Positions 14,102 to 23,114 of a stretch of 64,000 nucleotides of DNA are shown in pieces (within the stretch, counting starts at the first letter, position 1; each line of letters opens with the position of its first letter). The translations under genes were made by a program, and so were the position numbers. This DNA comes from Salsipaludibacter sp963735045 (GTDB taxonomy: Bacteria > Actinomycetota > Nitriliruptoria > Nitriliruptorales > Nitriliruptoraceae). Below the pieces are notes generated by a model. The model made no database searches. It had not been told where the DNA came from and saw only the letters and a program-made list of their open reading frames with translations. The DNA lies in contig CAVTIZ010000003.1 in the NCBI GenBank assembly GCA_963735045.1, forward strand, positions 186,001 through 250,000, given 5' to 3'.

Positions 14102-15583
14102 ATGAGCACGCTCGACGAACTGGTCCACGAACACGTCGACCTGTCCGACGCCGCGGTGGACCACCTCCAGGCGGTCGTCTCCGACTGGCAGATCCTGTCG
14201 GACCTGTCGTTCGCTGACCTGCTGCTGCACGCCCGGGACGAGGCCGACAACTTCGTCGTGCTGGCCCAGATGCGGCCCTACACCGCTCCCACCCTGCACC
14301 ACGAGGACCTGGTGGGGGAGGTGGTCGGCCCCGCCGAGCGTCCCCATGTCGCCGACGCCTTCGCCAGCGGCCGCATCCAGCGCATCGACGGTCGCGCGCT
14401 GGAGGACCAGGTGCTGGCCGGCACGGACGACCATCGCGGCGACGACGCCGACGGCGAGGTGTCGTTGCGTGACGACGCCATCCCGATCTGGTTCGGCGGC
14501 GAGGTCATCGCCGTGGTCACCCGCCAGATCAACCCGGCCACGATCCGATCCGTGTCCGCCCTCGAGCGTGCCTACCTCGGCACGGCCGACGAACTGGTCG
14601 AGATGCTGGCGGTCGGCGCCTTCCCGTACCCCGCCGAGTCCCACGAACGCGAACTCGCGCCGCGCGTCGGGGACGGGATGCTGCGGCTGGATCCCGACGG
14701 CCACGTCGCCTACGCCTCGCCGAACGCGGTCAGCGCCTACCGCCGACTCGGGGTGGTCGGCAACGTCATCGGCCAGAACATCGGCGACTTCGACATGGAC
14801 GACGTCGCGGTGCTGCGTGCGCTGGGTGACGGCGACGCCCTGGAGTCGGAGGTCGAGGCCCGCGGCGCCGTCGTGCTGCGCCGTCTGCTCCCGCTGACCC
14901 GCGACCACCGCGTGCTGGGGGGCCTGATGCTGGTGCGCGAGGTCACCGAACTGCGACGCCACGAGCGCCTGCTGCTCTACAAGGACGCCACGATCCGCGA
15001 GATCCACCACCGGGTCAAGAACAACCTCCAGACCGTGGCCTCCCTGTTGCGACTGCAGGGTCGCCGACTGTCGAACCCGGAAGCGGTCGAGGCACTGGCC
15101 GAGTCCGTGCGTCGGATCTCCTCGATCGCCCTGGTCCACGAGACGCTGTCCCAGGACGCCCGCCAGCGGGTGTCGTTCGACAAGGTCGCGAGCCGACTGG
15201 CCGACATGCTCACCACCGGCCTGACCGACCCGGAACGGCCCGTCCAGGTCGTCATCGACGGCCTCGCCGGTGAGCTGGGCCCGGACGTGGCCACACCGTT
15301 GGCGCTGGTGTTGTCCGAGCTGGTCCAGAACGCGGTCGAGCACGCCTTCCCGGTTCGTGGTGGCGAGGTGGTGGTTCGCCTTGACCGCCGGGTCGCACGA
15401 CTGGTCATGGAGGTGGTCGACGACGGGATCGGCATGCCCGATGGCTGGGACCTGCGTCGCGACGCCAACCTCGGCCTCCAGATCTCGCTCACCCTGGTCG
15501 AGTCGGAGCTGGCCGGCACGTTGTCCCTGCACAGCGACGGGCACGGCACCCGCTGCGTCGTCGACCTGCCCCTGCCCGGTTGA
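14102..15583 (+). CDS. pdtaS: PdtaS-like sensor histidine kinase (HisKA_2)
   Basis: A 493-residue soluble sensor kinase. The N-terminal about 150 residues resemble the GAF domain of PdtaS (LHHEDLVGEVVGPAERPHV, PIWFGGEVIAVVTRQ), followed by a PAS domain at about 180-290 (MLRLDPDGHVAYASPNAVSA). A HisKA_2 dimerisation domain has EIHHRVKNNLQTVASLLRLQ (His302/His303), and a HATPase domain has ELVQNAVEHAF and DDGIGMPDGWD. It is adjacent to whiB1 on opposite strands, as in M. tuberculosis (Rv3220c/Rv3219). In that species it phosphorylates the ANTAR regulator PdtaR, which is not in this window. No transmembrane segment. ATG 14102 follows GGGGGC closely. Confidence 0.92.
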   Translation: MSTLDELVHEHVDLSDAAVDHLQAVVSDWQILSDLSFADLLLHARDEADNFVVLAQMRPYTAPTLHHEDLVGEVVGPAERPHVADAFASGRIQRIDGRALEDQVLAGTDDHRGDDADGEVSLRDDAIPIWFGGEVIAVVTRQINPATIRSVSALERAYLGTADELVEMLAVGAFPYPAESHERELAPRVGDGMLRLDPDGHVAYASPNAVSAYRRLGVVGNVIGQNIGDFDMDDVAVLRALGDGDALESEVEARGAVVLRRLLPLTRDHRVLGGLMLVREVTELRRHERLLLYKDATIREIHHRVKNNLQTVASLLRLQGRRLSNPEAVEALAESVRRISSIALVHETLSQDARQRVSFDKVASRLADMLTTGLTDPERPVQVVIDGLAGELGPDVATPLALVLSELVQNAVEHAFPVRGGEVVVRLDRRVARLVMEVVDDGIGMPDGWDLRRDANLGLQISLTLVESELAGTLSLHSDGHGTRCVVDLPLPG

Positions 15584-15590
15584 ACCCGCC

Positions 15591-15719
15591 TCGTCGCCGA
15601 CGACCACCCCTTCCTTCGGACGCACGAACGGGATGTTGTGAGCGCAGCGAGCAACTCCATTGCGTCCGGACGTGGTCGTCGCCGACGACCACTCTCGGAC
15701 GAACGGGATGTTGCGCAGC
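15591..15719. repeat. Imperfect direct repeat with internal hairpin
   Basis: The 17-mer TCGTCGCCGACGACCAC occurs at 15591-15607 and again at 15676-15692. Each copy is followed by a CGAACGGGATGTTG segment and GCGCAGC, so a unit of about 45-60 bp is duplicated. Between copies, CGGACGCA (15617-15624) and TGCGTCCG (15661-15668) are inverted, enclosing GTTG...CAAC arms. It lies in the gap between the convergent pdtaS and whiB1 genes and may contribute to termination or be a duplicated extragenic element. Confidence 0.7.
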
Positions 15720-15746
15720 GGCATCTGCGTGGACGTCGCGCCGAAG

Positions 15747-15779
15747 ACACAGCCCGCCGGGGATCCCGGCGGGCCGTGT
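15747..15779 (-). terminator. Terminator of whiB1
   Basis: A 10-bp perfect stem GCCCGCCGGG/CCCGGCGGGC with loop GAT, extended past one mismatch by ACAC/GTGT, lies 20 bp beyond the whiB1 stop codon. No U-tract, as is common in high-GC actinobacteria. Confidence 0.75.
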
Positions 15780-15800
15780 GGAAACGGGGTGGTTCGCGGC

Positions 15801-16052
15801 TCAGCTGGCCATGCGGCGACGGCGCTGGCGGGCGCGCTTGAGGGTGCGGCGCTCGTCCTCGGTCAGGCCACCCCAGATGCCGGCGTCCTGGTTGGAGGCG
15901 AGGGCGTACTCGAGGCACTCCTCGCGCACCGAGCAGGTCATGCAGATCTGCTTGGCCTGGTCGGCCTGTTCGACGGCCGGGCCGGTCGAACCGATGGGGA
16001 AGAACAGGTCGGGGTCTTCGTTGCGGCAGGCAGCGTCGTTGCGCCAGTCCAT
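15801..16052 (-). CDS. whiB1: WhiB family iron-sulfur transcription factor (WhiB1-like)
   Basis: An 83-residue WhiB protein. Cysteines at 9, 37, 40 and 46 form the C-xn-CxxC-x5-C set that ligates a [4Fe-4S] cluster. GIWGGLTEDERR is the beta-turn motif, followed by a basic C-terminal tail (RARQRRRR) for DNA binding. Short length and the MDWRNDAACRNEDPDLFFP start match WhiB1, an essential NO-responsive protein that partners the primary sigma factor in mycobacteria. ATG 16052 is chosen over 16064 because GGAGG stands 5 bp before it. It is convergent to the pdtaS gene. Its upstream region carries a well-formed promoter and a CRP-like site; see those entries. Confidence 0.95.
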   Translation of the reverse strand: MDWRNDAACRNEDPDLFFPIGSTGPAVEQADQAKQICMTCSVREECLEYALASNQDAGIWGGLTEDERRTLKRARQRRRRMAS

Positions 16053-16225
16053 GGTGACCTCCAATGGGTCGGTGGGGGCAGCGAGTCGGGTGCGTGCTGC
16101 CGGTCCGTGGGGCGTGGTGGGTGGTCTGGGGGGTTCCGCCGGGCGCGTGGTGATTCATCGCGGGGCTGCGACAGTTCGGTGCCCTGTCGTGGTTCCAGCC
16201 GGGTTCGCGGCTCTCGTCGGAAGGT

Positions 16226-16241
16226 TGTGAATATTGTCACA
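16226..16241 (-). promoter_or_regulatory. Perfect CRP-type operator in the whiB1 leader
   Basis: TGTGA-ATATTG-TCACA matches the CRP/FNR-superfamily consensus TGTGA-N6-TCACA at all ten fixed positions, within a longer GGTTGTGA/TCACAACC palindrome (16223-16244). It is centred about 15 bp downstream of the predicted transcription start, which would favour repression. The CRP protein (Rv3676) binds the whiB1 promoter in M. tuberculosis, and this supports the reading. No CRP gene is in the window. Confidence 0.75.
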
Positions 16242-16254
16242 ACCACTTGTGAAA

Positions 16255-16283
16255 ATCGTAACGAGGGTCGTCGATCCTGACAA
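16255..16283 (-). promoter_or_regulatory. whiB1 promoter
   Basis: On the minus strand, TTGTCA (16283-16278) and TACGAT (16260-16255) are separated by exactly 17 bp, a good housekeeping-type promoter. The start point would be near 16248, giving a leader of about 195 nt before the whiB1 ATG. The rest of the 16053-16374 gap shows no other gene or clear structure. Confidence 0.7.
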
Positions 16284-16374
16284 GGGGTAGAAGGGAATTG
16301 GTCGGGGGCCCGTTCGAATGTGGGCGCGAGCGCGACGTGGTCGAGCCGGGGCGATTCGACTGTTGCTGCCACAA

Positions 16375-17361
16375 TCAGGCAGGTTCCGCCGGGTAACTGG
16401 CGGATCCGCCGGATGCCAACTCGGCGGACACATCCGTGCGCTGGCCGAACACTCGGAGGGCACGGGGGATCGCCTCGAGCCGGACCTCGGTGAACTCCCC
16501 GGCGTAGTCCCCGTCGACCTGCAGGGGTCGCGGCACCGTGGAGGTCAGGGTCAGGTGGTGGCGGTCGTGGAGCATGGTCACGTCGTCGCTGGCCTCCAGC
16601 CCACGGCCCGATCGCAACCCCGCCACGAGGCGCAACAGTCGCAGTGCCGAGACCGGTCCGATCAGGGCGAGGTCCAGCCCGGTGTCGAAGGACGCGTCCG
16701 GCGTGACGTGGAGCGCGTGGCTGCCCAGCCAGGTGTAGGGGGTGGTGTTGCCCACGATGGCGATCGACCCCGGCCCGACGGTGGTGCCGTCGCCGGTGAC
16801 CACCTGCAACGTCCCGGCCGCGCGATCGGTGTCGGCGAAGAAGGTCCGGGTCGCCTGCCACACGAACGCGCCCTGGCGCAGGCGACGCTTCATCCCGGGC
16901 GCCTGTTCGACCGCTCGCACCACGGCGGCGTCGAAGCCGAAGCCGGCGTGGAAGGTGAAGTAGCGTCCGCCGGCCCGTCCCAGCCCGACGTGGCGGTCGT
17001 GGCCGGCCCGTACCGCGGCCAGCAGGACGTGGGTGGCCCGGACCGGGTCGTTGGGCAGCCCCAGCGTCCGGGCGAACACGTTGGTGGAGCCCCCCGGGAT
17101 CACCCCGAGGACGGCGCTCGTGCCCGCCATGGCCTGCACCACCTCGTTGGCCGTGCCGTCGCCGCCGAGGGCGAAGACCGTCTCGACGCCGTCGTGGATC
17201 GCGCCGGCCACGATGTGGGTCGCGTGGCCCCGCATCTTGGTCGGCTGGACGTCCAGGTCGACCTCCGAGGCCAGCGCGGAGGCGATCACGTCGCGCACGC
17301 CGGCGTCGGTCGTGGTGGCGTTGGGGTTGAAGACCAGGACGGCCCGGGTCGCTGCGCTCAC
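16375..17361 (-). CDS. Diacylglycerol/lipid kinase family protein
   Basis: A 328-residue YegS/BmrU/DgkB-type lipid kinase that phosphorylates a lipid hydroxyl with ATP at the membrane surface. It shows VFNPNATTT near residue 10, the catalytic glycine-rich loop ALGGDGTANEVV (G66-G67-D68-G69-T70), GVIPGGSTNVFARTLGLP, and a C-terminal beta domain with the Asp-containing PLQVDGDYAGEF. Length is normal. It starts with GTG 17361, overlapping the metB stop codon as GTGA, so translation is coupled to metB. It is the last gene of a cbs-metB-dgk run, although a functional link with sulfur metabolism is not obvious. Substrate not predictable. Confidence 0.88.
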   Translation of the reverse strand: MSAATRAVLVFNPNATTTDAGVRDVIASALASEVDLDVQPTKMRGHATHIVAGAIHDGVETVFALGGDGTANEVVQAMAGTSAVLGVIPGGSTNVFARTLGLPNDPVRATHVLLAAVRAGHDRHVGLGRAGGRYFTFHAGFGFDAAVVRAVEQAPGMKRRLRQGAFVWQATRTFFADTDRAAGTLQVVTGDGTTVGPGSIAIVGNTTPYTWLGSHALHVTPDASFDTGLDLALIGPVSALRLLRLVAGLRSGRGLEASDDVTMLHDRHHLTLTSTVPRPLQVDGDYAGEFTEVRLEAIPRALRVFGQRTDVSAELASGGSASYPAEPA

Positions 17362-18494
17362 GACACCCGGTCCAGTGCCGTGTCGAGGTCGGCCACGAGG
17401 TCGTCGACGTGCTCGATGCCGACGGACAGGCGCAGGAGGTCGTCGGGCACCTCCAGTGGCGTGCCCGCGACCGACGCGTGGGTCATGGCGCCGGGGTGCT
17501 CGATCAGCGACTCCACGCCGCCCAGCGACTCGGCCAGGAAGAACAGCGACGTGCCGGTGGCCACGGCGTCGGCGGCCGCACGCCCGCCGGCCAGCCGCAT
17601 CGAGATCATCCCGCCGAAGGCCCGCATCTGCCGCGCGGCGACCTCGTGGTTGGGGTGGGAGGCCAGCCCGGGGTAGCGCACCTCGGCCACGGCCGGGTGC
17701 TCGGCGAGGTGGGCGGCGATGGTGGCGGCATTGGCGCAGTGGACCTCCATGCGAGCCCCCAGGGTCTTGAGGCCACGCAGGGTGAGGTAGTTGTCCAGCG
17801 GCCCGCCGACCGCCCCGACCGCGTTCTGGAGGAAGCGCAGGCGCTCGGCCGTGGCCGCATCCGTGCACACCGCCCCGCCCACGACGTCGGAATGGCCCCC
17901 GAGGTACTTCGTGGTGGAGTGCACGACGACGTCGGCGCCCAGCTCGAGCGGTCGCGTCAGGTACGGCGTCGCGAAGGTGTTGTCGACCACCAGCCGGGCG
18001 CCCGCATCGTGGGCCAGGCCGGCCACGGCCGCGATGTCGATGACCTTCAGCAGCGGGTTCGTCGGGGTCTCGACCCACACCAGCCGGGTGGACGGTCGCA
18101 GTGCGGTCCGGACGGCGTCGAGGTCCGTCAGGTCGACGGTGGTGACCTCCAGCAGCCCGGCGGGGACGTGCACCTGCGACACCTGGCGCCAGGTCCCGCC
18201 GTACACGTCGTCGGCCATGACCACGTGGTCACCCGGCTGCAGCAGCCGGAACACCGCGTCCTCCGCGGCCAGGCCCGAGGCGAACACGACCGCGTCCTCG
18301 GCGTCCTCGAGGCTCGCCAGGGCGGCCTGCAGGGCGTCCCGGGTGGGGTTGCCGCTGCGGCCGTAGTCCCATCCCCGGTGCTCGCCGACGCCGTCCTGGA
18401 CGTAGGTCGAGGTCTGGTAGATCGGCACGTTCACCGAGCCCGTTCGGGGCTCGGGGTCCTGCCCGGCGTGGATGGCGCGGGTCGTGAAGTGCAT
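17358..18494 (-). CDS. metB: Cystathionine gamma-synthase/gamma-lyase
   Basis: A 378-residue PLP enzyme of the Cys/Met metabolism family. The cofactor Lys is K196 in HSTTKYLGGHSDVVGG. Other family blocks: YGRSGNPTRDALQ, FASGLAAEDAV, ADDVYGGT, VETPTNPLL, VVDNTFATPYL and the C-terminal SLGGVESLIEHPGAMTHAS. Such enzymes join homoserine esters with cysteine (MetB) or cleave cystathionine (gamma-lyase), and sequence motifs alone do not separate the two. The gene lies directly after cbs (55-bp gap), so a reverse transsulfuration pair (Cbs plus cystathionine gamma-lyase, homocysteine to cysteine) is a strong alternative. Length matches the family (375-400). Confidence 0.9.
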   Translation of the reverse strand: MHFTTRAIHAGQDPEPRTGSVNVPIYQTSTYVQDGVGEHRGWDYGRSGNPTRDALQAALASLEDAEDAVVFASGLAAEDAVFRLLQPGDHVVMADDVYGGTWRQVSQVHVPAGLLEVTTVDLTDLDAVRTALRPSTRLVWVETPTNPLLKVIDIAAVAGLAHDAGARLVVDNTFATPYLTRPLELGADVVVHSTTKYLGGHSDVVGGAVCTDAATAERLRFLQNAVGAVGGPLDNYLTLRGLKTLGARMEVHCANAATIAAHLAEHPAVAEVRYPGLASHPNHEVAARQMRAFGGMISMRLAGGRAAADAVATGTSLFFLAESLGGVESLIEHPGAMTHASVAGTPLEVPDDLLRLSVGIEHVDDLVADLDTALDRVS

Positions 18495-18549
18495 GGGGAG
18501 GATCCTCGGGTGGACGGCAGGGGTGGGCGAGTGCCAGCGTCCCGGCGGG

Positions 18550-20022
<1,473 letters not shown>

Positions 20023-20216
20023 GCGGGGCCATCCGGGACGGCGACGGGCGGTCGGTCCATCGTAGGTCCCGGACCGTGCGACACGGGCGCCGGTGCGCGG
20101 CCACGCGGGCGCCGAGGTGGCCGGTCGACCGGCCTGGAACGGGCGCACCGTCGGGCGAGCACGGTTCCTGGGGCCAACGGGTGCGCCCGCGACCGGGAAC
20201 GGTCGCGGGCGGGACG

Positions 20217-20288
20217 CACCCCCGGTAGGAATCGAACCTACGCATCCGGCTCCGGAGGCCGGTGCTCTATCCACTGAGCTACGGGGGC
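20217..20288 (-). tRNA. tRNA-Arg, anticodon CCG
   Basis: Minus-strand cloverleaf of 72 nt. Acceptor GCCCCCG pairs with CGGGGGT (one G-U at the first pair). The D arm is GCTC/GAGC. The anticodon arm CCGGC-CTCCGGA-GCCGG has anticodon CCG (reads CGG, Arg). There is a 4-nt variable loop, and the T arm is GTAGG-TTCGATT-CCTAC. The discriminator is G. CCA is not encoded. All arms pair fully. Confidence 0.96.
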
Positions 20289-20431
20289 TCGTGGCGACCG
20301 CCAACGGTACCAGCGGTGCGGGAACAGTCGCAGGGCGTGGCGGGTTGTGCCGGGTCCCCCCCGGTGGCCGGCGGGACGCACACGTCCGACGACGGGTCGC
20401 GCGGGCGACCCGGACGACCAGGAGGCACCAC

Positions 20432-21283
20432 GTGAGGCTGTTCCGGCGCACGCCCGTGCTCGACGACGCCCAGCGCACGCGGCTGGGCGCGGTGCTGGGC
20501 CCGCTGGACCGCTACACCGGCGCCGATCGCGACCTGGTGGCGGACCTCGCCGCGTGGTTGCTGGACCGACCCGACTGGACCCCGGCACGTGGCTTCGAGT
20601 TGACCGAGGACATGCGCCTGGTGATCGCCGGGACGGCCGCGGTGCTGGGGGTGGGCACGGCCGACGACGACCCGTTCGCCAACGTCAGCAGCGTGGTGGT
20701 CCACCCGTCCACGATGGTGGACCGGCGGCCACGCGCCACCCCGATGCGTGGGGTCGTCACCGAGGCGCCACGGTCGATGCTGGGCCACACCACCGCCCAC
20801 GGACCGGTGTTCGTGTCGTGGCAGGCCGTCGTGCGGGACCGGCGTCACGGCCGCGCCAGTGTCGTGTTGCACGAGTTCGCCCACAAGCTGGACGCCGCCG
20901 ACACGGTGATGGACGGCACGCCCCGGTTGCACGGCGCCGACCTCCAGCGGTGGATCGAGGTGTGCACGCGGATCCACGACCGCCTGGTCGCCGGTCACGC
21001 GGACCCGGTGCTGCGTCCCTACGCCGCCACCAACCCCTCGGAGTTCTTCGCGGTGGCGACCGAGGCGTTCTTCACCCGGCCGCTGGACCTGCGTCACGTC
21101 CACGAGGACCTCTACGAGGTGTTCGCGGCCTCCTTCGGGCAGGACCCGGCAGCCGTGGACGAGGCCCGTGGACTCGCCAGCCCCGTGGCCGAGCGCGAGG
21201 CCGGGCAGGAGGCCAGGCGGGCGGCCGAGCGCGAGGCCCGGGCCAGTGGCGAGGCCTCACCCGCCGACCCGCCGACCGCCTGA
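20432..21283 (+). CDS. mtfA: MtfA-like zinc peptidase (M90 family)
   Basis: A 283-residue protein of the MtfA/M90 family, related to anthrax-lethal-factor-type gluzincins. The HExxH zinc site is HEFAH at 147-151, preceded by SVVL. The downstream region has ATNPSEFFAVATEAFFTRP, whose Glu is the expected third ligand. N-terminal RLFRRTPVL and SSVVVHPSTMV match the family. In E. coli MtfA binds the repressor Mlc and influences glucose uptake; the actinobacterial role is unknown. The last about 40 residues are an Arg/Glu/Ala-rich probable helix. GTG 20432 is preceded by GGAGG at 6 bp, which fixes the start. Convergent with the first fasciclin gene (29-bp gap). Confidence 0.9.
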   Translation: MRLFRRTPVLDDAQRTRLGAVLGPLDRYTGADRDLVADLAAWLLDRPDWTPARGFELTEDMRLVIAGTAAVLGVGTADDDPFANVSSVVVHPSTMVDRRPRATPMRGVVTEAPRSMLGHTTAHGPVFVSWQAVVRDRRHGRASVVLHEFAHKLDAADTVMDGTPRLHGADLQRWIEVCTRIHDRLVAGHADPVLRPYAATNPSEFFAVATEAFFTRPLDLRHVHEDLYEVFAASFGQDPAAVDEARGLASPVAEREAGQEARRAAEREARASGEASPADPPTA

Positions 21284-21312
21284 ACCGGGTCGGAGGGTCG
21301 GCGGTCCGTCAC

Positions 21313-22047
21313 TCAGCCGGCGGGCAGCAGGACACCGTCGATCAGGTGCACGGTCGCGTTGACGGTCTCGACGTCGGCACACACGACGGTGGCCGACGAG
21401 CCGTCCGGGGTGCTGACCGTCATGGCCTCGGGATCGAACTCGACGTCACTGCCGGCCAGCGTGGTCACGGTGCCGGCCTCGGCCAGCGCGGCCGCGTCCA
21501 GTCGTCCCTCGGCGACGTGCATCTCCAGCACCGACGTGATCAGGTCGGGGTCGGCCATCGCACCCTGCAGGGTCTCGGTCGGGACCTGGTCGAAGCCAGT
21601 GTCGATCGGGGCGAACAGCGTGACGCCGCCCTCGGTGTCCAGGGTGGTGTCCATGCCGGCCATCCCGAGCGCGGCGACCAGCGTCGACAGTTCGGGGATC
21701 TCGGCAGCCGCGGTCTGCACCGGCTCCTCGGCCAGTGACTCGACGTCGTCGGGCAGCATGCTGCAGTCCGAGCCCGTGGGCGTCGCCGCCGCCATCGGGT
21801 CGCTCGACATCTCCTCGGGGGGCTCCGACATCTCCTCGGTGGGTTCCGACATCGTTTCGGTCGGCTCGCTGGCCGGTGCCGACGTCGGCGCCGACGTCGG
21901 ATCGATGGTCACCGTCTCGGTGGCCGGCGTGGTGTCGGTGCTGGGCGTGGCAGCCTCGGTGTCGCCGCCACCACCACAGGCCGCCAGCAACAGTCCGGCC
22001 GTGCCGACGACGACGGCCAGGTGGGTGCGTGTGCGAATGGTGTCCAT
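21313..22047 (-). CDS. Fasciclin (FAS1) domain lipoprotein, copy 1 (divergent)
   Basis: A 244-residue exported lipoprotein. The N-terminal signal peptide ends in the lipobox LLLAAC (Cys 24). A Thr/Pro/Glu/Ser linker with EPTEEMSEPPEEMS repeats follows. The C-terminal about 130 residues are a FAS1 domain with the H1-type VTLFAPIDTGFDQVP and the YH-like H2 region TVHLIDGVLLP. FAS1 domains mediate adhesion between extracellular proteins or surfaces. ATG 22047 has GAGG 6 bp upstream; an earlier ATG (22086) would add 13 acidic residues before the signal. It is the most diverged of three tandem paralogues and, unlike the other two, lacks the upstream palindrome. Confidence 0.9.
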   Translation of the reverse strand: MDTIRTRTHLAVVVGTAGLLLAACGGGGDTEAATPSTDTTPATETVTIDPTSAPTSAPASEPTETMSEPTEEMSEPPEEMSSDPMAAATPTGSDCSMLPDDVESLAEEPVQTAAAEIPELSTLVAALGMAGMDTTLDTEGGVTLFAPIDTGFDQVPTETLQGAMADPDLITSVLEMHVAEGRLDAAALAEAGTVTTLAGSDVEFDPEAMTVSTPDGSSATVVCADVETVNATVHLIDGVLLPAG

Positions 22048-22172
22048 GGGTGCCTCGGATGGTTCGGGGACGTGGTCCTCCTCCACGCTACGGGCGAACG
22101 GATCGGGATCCGCGGCCGGCCGGACGTGCCACTCCCGACGTCCACCGGTGCGAGGCGACCGGGTGGACGGCC

Positions 22173-22202
22173 GACGGGGACCGCCCGAAGGCGGTCCCCG
22201 TC
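22173..22202 (-). terminator. Terminator of fasciclin copy 2
   Basis: Perfect 13-bp stem GACGGGGACCGCC/GGCGGTCCCCGTC with a CGAA loop, 20 bp beyond the stop codon. It is identical to the hairpin at 23066-23095, showing that the duplication included the terminator. Confidence 0.85.
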
Positions 22203-22221
22203 ATGTGGGTGGTGCGGGTCC

Positions 22222-22968
22222 TCAGCTGGCGGGCATGAGGACGGCGTCGATGAGGTGCACGGTGGCGTTGGCGGTCGCGACGTTGCCGCAGACCACGTTG
22301 GCGGTGCCGCCGTCGGGACCGGTGACGGTCATCGCCTCGGCGTCGAACTCGAGCTCGCCACCGGCGAGGCTGGTCACGGTGCCGGCCTCACCCAGGGCCG
22401 CGGCGTCCATCTGGCCCTCGACGACGTGGGTCGTCAGGATCGTGGTCAGTGCGCCCTGCGGGTCGTCGAGGACCGTCTGGAGGGTGTCGGGGGGCAGCGA
22501 GGCGAAGGCGTCGTCGATGGGTGCGAAGACGGTCAGGGCCTCGGCGCCGTTGAGGGTGTCCCCGAGGTCGGCCGCCGTGACGGCGGTGACCAGCGTGGTC
22601 AGCTGCGGGTTGTTGGACGCGGCCGTGGCGACCGGGTCGTCGGCCATGCCCGCGGACGAGCCGTCGCCGTCGTCGGGGATCTGGTCACACGCGGGACCGA
22701 CGGGCTCCATCGCCATGGCGTCGGTGGACTCGTCGGTCATGGCCTCGGAGGCCTCGCTCTCGGACGCCATCTCGCTCTCGGACGCCATCTCGCTGCCGGT
22801 CATGGCCTCCGACGTCGTCTCGGTCATGGGCTCCGTCGTCGTCGCCTCCTCGGTGGGGGCGACGGACTCGCTGGCGGTGTCGGTGGTGTCGTCGTCGCCA
22901 CCGCAGGCGGCCAGGGCGAGGGCCAGGACGGCGGCGACGGCGCCGGCGCGAAGTCGGGTGGTGGGCAT
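22222..22968 (-). CDS. Fasciclin (FAS1) domain lipoprotein, copy 2
   Basis: A 248-residue lipoprotein: signal peptide with lipobox LALAAC (Cys 22), then a low-complexity spacer rich in Ser, Glu, Met, Ala and Thr with EMASESEMASESEASEAM repeats, then a FAS1 domain (SNNPQLTTLVTAV, ALTVFAPIDDAFASLP, TTILTTHVVEGQMDAAAL, ANATVHLIDAVLMPAS). The C-terminal about 95 residues are nearly identical to copy 3, down to the DNA level and through the terminator, so the duplication is recent or is kept alike by gene conversion. AAGGA before ATG 22968 supports this start. A palindromic operator sits 24 bp upstream. Confidence 0.92.
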   Translation of the reverse strand: MPTTRLRAGAVAAVLALALAACGGDDDTTDTASESVAPTEEATTTEPMTETTSEAMTGSEMASESEMASESEASEAMTDESTDAMAMEPVGPACDQIPDDGDGSSAGMADDPVATAASNNPQLTTLVTAVTAADLGDTLNGAEALTVFAPIDDAFASLPPDTLQTVLDDPQGALTTILTTHVVEGQMDAAALGEAGTVTSLAGGELEFDAEAMTVTGPDGGTANVVCGNVATANATVHLIDAVLMPAS

Positions 22969-22991
22969 CGGGGGATCCTTGTCCGGGGGCT

Positions 22992-23009
22992 CTACGACAG
23001 CTGTCGTAG
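22992..23009. promoter_or_regulatory. 18-bp palindromic operator upstream of fasciclin copy 2
   Basis: CTACGACAGCTGTCGTAG is a perfect palindrome ending 24 bp before the ATG. A near copy is found upstream of fasciclin copy 3. The core GACA-N2-TGTC recalls BlaI/CopY-type winged-helix repressor sites; that identity is only a suggestion. Position suits a repressor over the promoter or start site. Confidence 0.7.
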
Positions 23010-23065
23010 GACACCAGCGTACGGGGTGGTCGGTCGTCATGGACCGGCGGGCCGCGTGGACGTCC

Positions 23066-23095
23066 GACGGGGACCGCCCGAAGGCGGTCCCCGTC
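23066..23095 (-). terminator. Terminator of fasciclin copy 3
   Basis: The same 13-bp stem and CGAA loop as at 22173-22202, 20 bp after the copy 3 stop codon. Confidence 0.85.
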
Positions 23096-23114
23096 ATGTG
23101 GGTGGCGCGGGTCC

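Noticed and set aside
18495..18549. SAM or other sulfur-related riboswitch upstream of metB
   Set aside because: The gap is only 55 bp and holds no such fold; the cbs leader also shows none.
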